Assembly (NCBI GenBank): GCA_036475545.1
Contig: JAZGAE010000128.1
Location: forward strand, 1-20,484
Direction of reading: 5' to 3'
DNA length: 20,484 nucleotides
Source: JAZGAE01 sp036475545
GTDB lineage: Bacteria; Pseudomonadota; Alphaproteobacteria; DATDPM01
Shown in pieces: positions 16,838 to 20,484 of this stretch. The notes beneath the pieces are model-generated. The model made no database searches and was not told where the DNA came from. It was given only the letters and a program-made list of their open reading frames with translations. The stretch's first letter is position 1, and every line of letters begins with the position of its first letter. A program made the position numbers and the translations under genes.

Positions 16838-17578
16838 ATGATCGTGCTCTTCACCGACTTCGGCCTAGAGGGCCCCTACGTCGGCCAGATGACGGCGGTG
16901 CTGGCGCGAGAGGCTCCGGGCAAGACGGTCGTCTCGCTGTTCGCCGACGCGCCCGCCTTCGATCCCCAGGCGTCCGCTTACTTGCTCGCCGCCTATGCGC
17001 CGGAGTTCCCGCTCGGAACGGTCTTCTTGTGCGTGGTCGATCCCGGAGTCGGCGGCGCGCGCGAGCCGCTGGCGCTGGAGGCCGACGGCCGCTGGTACGT
17101 GGGCCCAGATAACGGCTTGCTTGCCATCGCGGCGCGCCGCGCCGGCGATGCACGGTGGTGGAGAATTACCTGGCGGCCCGAACGGCTCTCCGCCTCGTTC
17201 CACGGGCGCGACCTCTTCGCGCCGGTAGCGGCCCGCCTCGCGCGCGGGGAGGCGCCGCCGGGAGAGGAGCTGCCGGGGCCGGTGGGCCCAGGCGCCGACT
17301 GGCCCGACGATCTTCCCCGGATCGTTTACGTCGACCACTTCGGCAACGCGATGACCGGGCTGAGGGCCGGGACGCTCGCCGAAGGGACCGAACTCGAGGC
17401 CGCAGGGCGGCGATTGGGCCGCGCCCGCACCTTTTCCGACCAGCCGGCGGGGGCGGCCTTCTGGTACGAAAACGCCAACGGGCTCGCCGAGATCGCCGTG
17501 ACCCGGGGCCGCGCCGACCGCGAGCTGGGTCTCGCCGTGGGCGCGCCCGTCGTGGTCCATGAACCGCGCGAAACCTGA
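16838..17578 (+). CDS. S-adenosyl-L-methionine hydrolase (SAM hydroxide adenosyltransferase, DUF62 family)
   Basis: This enzyme family attacks C5' of SAM with water (or halide in the specialised halogenases), giving adenosine and methionine. The 246-residue protein begins MIVLFTDFG, the family's usual N-terminus, and contains VDPGVGG, GPDNG, FHGRDLFAPVAA and YVDHFGNAMTG. The Asp-Arg-His triad known for the hydrolases is present as D68, R75 and H122, which favours hydrolase over chlorinase or fluorinase activity. I chose ATG 16838 on the N-terminal match. An in-frame GTG at 16784 would add 18 unconserved residues. There is no Shine-Dalgarno close to the ATG, and TATACT lies 8 nt before it. Physiological role in bacteria is poorly defined. 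Confidence 0.93.
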   Translation: MIVLFTDFGLEGPYVGQMTAVLAREAPGKTVVSLFADAPAFDPQASAYLLAAYAPEFPLGTVFLCVVDPGVGGAREPLALEADGRWYVGPDNGLLAIAARRAGDARWWRITWRPERLSASFHGRDLFAPVAARLARGEAPPGEELPGPVGPGADWPDDLPRIVYVDHFGNAMTGLRAGTLAEGTELEAAGRRLGRARTFSDQPAGAAFWYENANGLAEIAVTRGRADRELGLAVGAPVVVHEPRET

Positions 17579-17811
17579 CGTCCGGCGCCGCCGGCGAAGG
17601 CCCCGAGACGACCGCCCGCGCGCGGCGAGAGACGACTTTATGAATGCACGATAAGCGTTTGGTATTATTTAGAAAATTTCTGTTATCCAGAGCGGGATTT
17701 GCGGTCGGCCCGGCGCACCCTGGGGGTCTGAATTGCAGGGGCGCGCGAAGGCGTCCCATCCCGGAGGAGCCCATTCCATGATGGGCGGTCCGGTCCGCTT
17801 CGAATGGGGTA
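17579..17811. other. Intergenic region between the SAM hydrolase gene and tRNA-His, with AT-rich patch
   Basis: About 233 nt between convergent genes. Positions 17637-17692 are strikingly AT-rich compared with the surroundings and include the small inverted repeat AGAAA-A-TTTCT. A second inverted repeat, GCCCAT (17769-17774) and ATGGGC (17781-17786), lies nearer the tRNA. Neither has the form of a clear intrinsic terminator, and no gene is evident. Confidence 0.4.
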
Positions 17812-17888
17812 TGGGGTGGCTGATGGGCCTCGAACCCACGACCTCCGGGACCACAACCCGGCGCTCTGACCAGCTGAGCTACAGCCAC
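17812..17888 (-). tRNA. tRNA-His (anticodon GTG)
   Basis: This is a 77-nt cloverleaf on the minus strand. The acceptor GTGGCTG pairs with CAGCCAC, followed by discriminator C and an encoded CCA. The anticodon stem CCGGG/CCCGG encloses TTGTGGT, giving anticodon GTG, and the T-arm is GTGGG-TTCGAGG-CCCAT. A G encoded at 17889 can serve as the G-1 residue that pairs with C73, the histidine identity element. Confidence 0.96.
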
Positions 17889-18273
17889 CAGAAAGAGGCC
17901 TCTAAGTAGTCCCCGCATCGGGGCGCGTCAAGCGCGGCGCTCGCGCCTTGACCGTTCACGAAAACGGCGCGCGAGCCGCCTCGCTGCCTCCTTTCGGGCG
18001 GTCTTGGACCGAGCCAAACGGAACCGCGAGAGCCGTACGGCGTCGTTTCCCCGCGCCCGGCGTTGCCCCCCTTGGCCCCCCGATCACGGGCGCCGGAGAC
18101 GTCCAACACTGATCTGGCGCCGGAAGGCTCCATCGCCACCGCGGATGCCGGCGGGCCGGACGTCGGCGCCGGGGACACAGGCCCCCTGCCAGGCGAGAGG
18201 TTCGAGGCCGAGGGGCTTCGGGCCCCAGGGCTTGGCCGAGGGGCAAGAGGTTCCGCGCTTCCGCGGCCGGGCT
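17889..18273. other. Intergenic region between tRNA-His and the GT4-kinase gene
   Basis: About 385 nt of GC-rich DNA. It contains the tRNA-His promoter candidate at 17903-17931. The rest shows no recognisable gene, repeat or intrinsic terminator for the upstream glycosyltransferase gene. An open frame crossing it also runs through tRNA-His and lacks protein character. Confidence 0.5.
17903..17931 (-). promoter_or_regulatory. Putative promoter of tRNA-His
   Basis: On the minus strand TTGACG (17926-17931) is followed after 17 nt by TACTTA (17903-17908). The -10 is weak against the E. coli consensus, but the ACTACTTA context fits the looser alphaproteobacterial housekeeping pattern. The predicted start is only a few nucleotides before the tRNA. 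The spacer holds the inverted repeat CCCCG-ATG-CGGGG. Confidence 0.5.
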
Positions 18274-20454
18274 TCAGGCGTTCCGCACCCGGTACTGCTC
18301 GTCGACGACGATGTCGGCCTGCTCGACGAGTGGGCCGATGATCTCGTGCTCGAGCTCCAGTACCCGCTGTATGAAGCCGAAGTCCTGTTCCGGATCGCGG
18401 GCGAGATTGCGCTCCCGGACCGCGTCGATCTGATCGAGTACGGTCCGCTCCAGGAACACCTTGCAGGTGACGTTGTCCAGCAGGAGGCCGTAGGTCAGGT
18501 CGATGAAAAGGGCGTCGACGCCGTCGAGATCCACGGGCACGTCGCGGTAGCGGCGTCCGGGAATGCTTCGGCAATCGGACGGTATCTGGACGAGGCTGGA
18601 GGAGCGCCGGCGGGCCTCGCCCAGGATGCGGTCCAGTCGCTCCAGGTCGACCTCGTGGGACCCCACCGCCTCCTCCAAGTGTCCCCGCTGGTCCGCCGCA
18701 ACCCGGTTCGCGTGATTCTTTGCCGGCGGAAGGACGAAGAACGCATCCCCAGGGATCACGATACCCAGGCTCCCCTCCTTGCGCAGCATCAAGGTTAGCA
18801 GGTGGGCGATCTCCGACTTGCCGCTGCCCGACTCGCCGCCGACGGCGACCACCAGCCGCTCGCCGCGGCGGGCGGCATCGCGGATGCGGGCAACCAGCCG
18901 GGGCACCAGTTCGAATGAGGCGGACACGTGGTGCGGCTTGATGTGAGGGATATCCCCGCGCCACGCCGGTGTGTTGCGATGGAAGGCCAGCGCGGAGCGC
19001 CGTGTGAAGTGCTCCGGGGCCACGCTCGGCTCCGCCCCCGCCTCACTCGGGCCCTTTCCCGCGCACAGCCGATCCATCACCGCGCCCTGTTTGTGGGCGA
19101 TGCCTTCCCAGCTGAAGTCGGACAAGGACTTCTGCCGTCCATTCCGCGACAGGAGCTCCCAGGCCGCGGGGTCCTCGATCAGCTCCACGAGCTTGGCGGC
19201 AGCGCCCCGTGGATCATCCGGGTGCAAGAACAGCGCGTGCTTGCCGTCTTCCAGCCAGCGGGTGATCCCCGCGGCAGAGGAAATCAGCACCGGCAGGCCG
19301 GCGCCCATGGCTTCGGCGGCGCCCATCCCGAACGGCTCGAGGCGCTGGGTCCCGACGTACGCCAGACCGGCGCGAGCCAGCGGTGCCAGCCGGGCGTGGC
19401 TCTGGCTCTCCAACCGGATCACGTCGGAGCGATCGAGCCCATAGCGCTGCATCTCCGCCCGGATGTTCTCCTCGACCTCGCGTTCCCCTTCCGAAGGATC
19501 GTCCGGCGAACCCCCGATGATCAGTGCCTTGAGGTCCCCGGCAAGGTCCGGGCGCAGCCGGCGCGCCTCTCCAAGCACCTGGACCACACCTTCGACGAAC
19601 TTGGCCTTCGACAATCGACCCCAGAACAGCACGTATCGCTTTTCGATCAGGCCGAACCGGCCGGCAGCCGCCGGGTCGGGCGGCTGCTCTCCCGCCTCGA
19701 AGAACGGTCGCGCGGCCCCTGCGGGCATCACCTCGTGGGGCAATCGCAGGCCGTAATGTTCCGCCAGGATCTCGGGTTCTCCCGGGGTATTGGCGATCTC
19801 GAAGTTGGCACCCTTCAGCGCCGCCAACTCGAACGACTCACGGATCCAGAAATGGTACTCGGGATCGCGCAGTTGGGCCTGGTCCAAGGGATCCCAGCCC
19901 AGCCTCAGCATCTTCGACACGCCTATGGAGTGCGGCACGCACACCACCGGCACCTCCAGCCGGTTTCCCATCTCGACGGCAACCGCCATCCCGTCGGCGT
20001 AGTGTCCGACCACCCCTTCGGCACCGAACAGGGCACCCACGGCCGTGCCCGCCTCGGCAAGCTGGGGGGTCAGGTCGTAGATATCCTCCTTGCGGACAAA
20101 CTCGCCGCCCCCGGCCCGGATGCGGACCAGCCACACCCCATCCGCAAACCTCTCGACGCGCGGGTAGTCCTCGAACCAACGGGCGAGGATGATGACCTGG
20201 CGTCCTTGCCGCGCCCAGGCCTTCGACACCTCGAGCACGTAGTACACCTGCCCCCCGGTATCCGGCAGCCCCGCCGGCGGCGGATCCCCCCAGTACCCGT
20301 GGGTACTGACCATGATCAACCGCTGCGCCCGCCGCTCGCCGGCCGCCTCTCCTGTCCCCACGGGAATCCCGTGCTCGACGAACAGGCCGTGGTATTCCTC
20401 CGCCAGATCGAAGGCGACGCCAACCTTCTCCGCCAACCGCCGAAGGTCCGCCAT
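18274..20454 (-). CDS. Two-domain protein: GT4 glycosyltransferase (sucrose-phosphate synthase-like) fused to uridine kinase/phosphoribulokinase-like P-loop kinase
   Basis: The exact reaction is unknown. The 726-residue protein has two parts. Residues about 45-465 form a GT-B glycosyltransferase of the sucrose synthase / sucrose-phosphate synthase / mannosylfructose-phosphate synthase kind. It has PDTGGQ (64-69), GRLSKAK with R280 and K285, and the E-x7-E motif in EPFGMGAAE (E373, E381). After a linker, residues about 533-726 form a nucleotide kinase domain. It has Walker A GESGSGKS (540-547), a GDAFFVLPPAKNH substrate-side motif and FIDLTYGLLLDNV. It ends with FIQRVLELEHEII and ADIVVDEQY, features of the uridine kinase / phosphoribulokinase superfamily. 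Both active sites look intact. ATG 20454 has AGGGA 10 nt upstream. An in-frame GTG at 20475 is an alternative, and the frame is open to the window edge. It has no N-terminal sucrose synthase regulatory region and no HAD phosphatase domain. It may make a phosphorylated disaccharide-like osmolyte (inference). Confidence 0.85.
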   Translation of the reverse strand: MADLRRLAEKVGVAFDLAEEYHGLFVEHGIPVGTGEAAGERRAQRLIMVSTHGYWGDPPPAGLPDTGGQVYYVLEVSKAWARQGRQVIILARWFEDYPRVERFADGVWLVRIRAGGGEFVRKEDIYDLTPQLAEAGTAVGALFGAEGVVGHYADGMAVAVEMGNRLEVPVVCVPHSIGVSKMLRLGWDPLDQAQLRDPEYHFWIRESFELAALKGANFEIANTPGEPEILAEHYGLRLPHEVMPAGAARPFFEAGEQPPDPAAAGRFGLIEKRYVLFWGRLSKAKFVEGVVQVLGEARRLRPDLAGDLKALIIGGSPDDPSEGEREVEENIRAEMQRYGLDRSDVIRLESQSHARLAPLARAGLAYVGTQRLEPFGMGAAEAMGAGLPVLISSAAGITRWLEDGKHALFLHPDDPRGAAAKLVELIEDPAAWELLSRNGRQKSLSDFSWEGIAHKQGAVMDRLCAGKGPSEAGAEPSVAPEHFTRRSALAFHRNTPAWRGDIPHIKPHHVSASFELVPRLVARIRDAARRGERLVVAVGGESGSGKSEIAHLLTLMLRKEGSLGIVIPGDAFFVLPPAKNHANRVAADQRGHLEEAVGSHEVDLERLDRILGEARRRSSSLVQIPSDCRSIPGRRYRDVPVDLDGVDALFIDLTYGLLLDNVTCKVFLERTVLDQIDAVRERNLARDPEQDFGFIQRVLELEHEIIGPLVEQADIVVDEQYRVRNA

Positions 20455-20484
20455 CGGATCACTTTCCCTTTTCACCGGAGGTTT

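Noticed and set aside
14670..17578. A SAM-linked functional cluster (radical SAM bioB and SAM hydrolase)
   Set aside because: The genes are separated by gaps over 200 nt and an unrelated lipoprotein. Proximity alone does not support a shared pathway.
17879..18964. Minus-strand open frame of 361 codons running into tRNA-His
   Set aside because: It overlaps the tRNA-His 5' end and the kinase domain in another frame, and has Arg/Gly/Pro-rich noise composition.

Overview
The window is GC-rich chromosomal DNA from an alphaproteobacterium, probably Rhodospirillales-like or a related uncultured lineage. The evidence is gene order and protein character. Read on the minus strand, the order tRNA-Leu - tig - clpP - clpX - lon - hupB - tRNA-Val - tRNA-Asp - nuoA-B-C-D-E-F is the arrangement familiar from alphaproteobacteria. 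NuoC and NuoD are separate proteins. A perfect CtrA-type box (TTAA-N7-TTAA) also occurs, and CtrA is an alphaproteobacterial master regulator. The taxonomic call is an inference from reading, not from a search.

Layout. Positions 1-4549 (minus) hold the 5' part of the complex I operon, nuoA to nuoF, with nuoF cut by the window edge. Most junctions are 1-10 nt overlaps, and a TATAAT-type promoter lies upstream of nuoA. Positions 4914-5225 (minus) carry tRNA-Asp(GTC) and tRNA-Val(TAC). Positions 5396-11955 (minus) are the proteostasis block: HU, Lon, ClpX, ClpP and trigger factor. Lon has its own sigma32-like promoter. tRNA-Leu(TAG) precedes tig, with a sigma70-like promoter in front of it. Positions 12488-12730 (minus) encode an 80-residue conserved-looking protein of unknown function with the CtrA-type box upstream.

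Positions 12914-14419 (minus) encode the bifunctional NAD(P)HX repair enzyme. Divergent from it on the plus strand are bioB (14670-15686), an orphan lipoprotein (15901-16572) and a SAM hydrolase / SAM hydroxide adenosyltransferase (16838-17578). Positions 17812-17888 (minus) are tRNA-His(GTG). Positions 18274 to about 20454 (minus) encode an unusual two-domain protein: a sucrose-phosphate-synthase-type GT4 glycosyltransferase joined to a uridine kinase / phosphoribulokinase-like P-loop kinase.

Functionally, most of the window is housekeeping: respiration, protein folding and ATP-dependent proteolysis, nucleoid structure, tRNA supply and cofactor repair or synthesis. The parts most worth a second look are the GT4-kinase fusion, the CtrA-boxed small protein, the bioB leader hairpin and the heat-shock promoter of lon. 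No mobile elements, CRISPR arrays or rRNA genes were seen.
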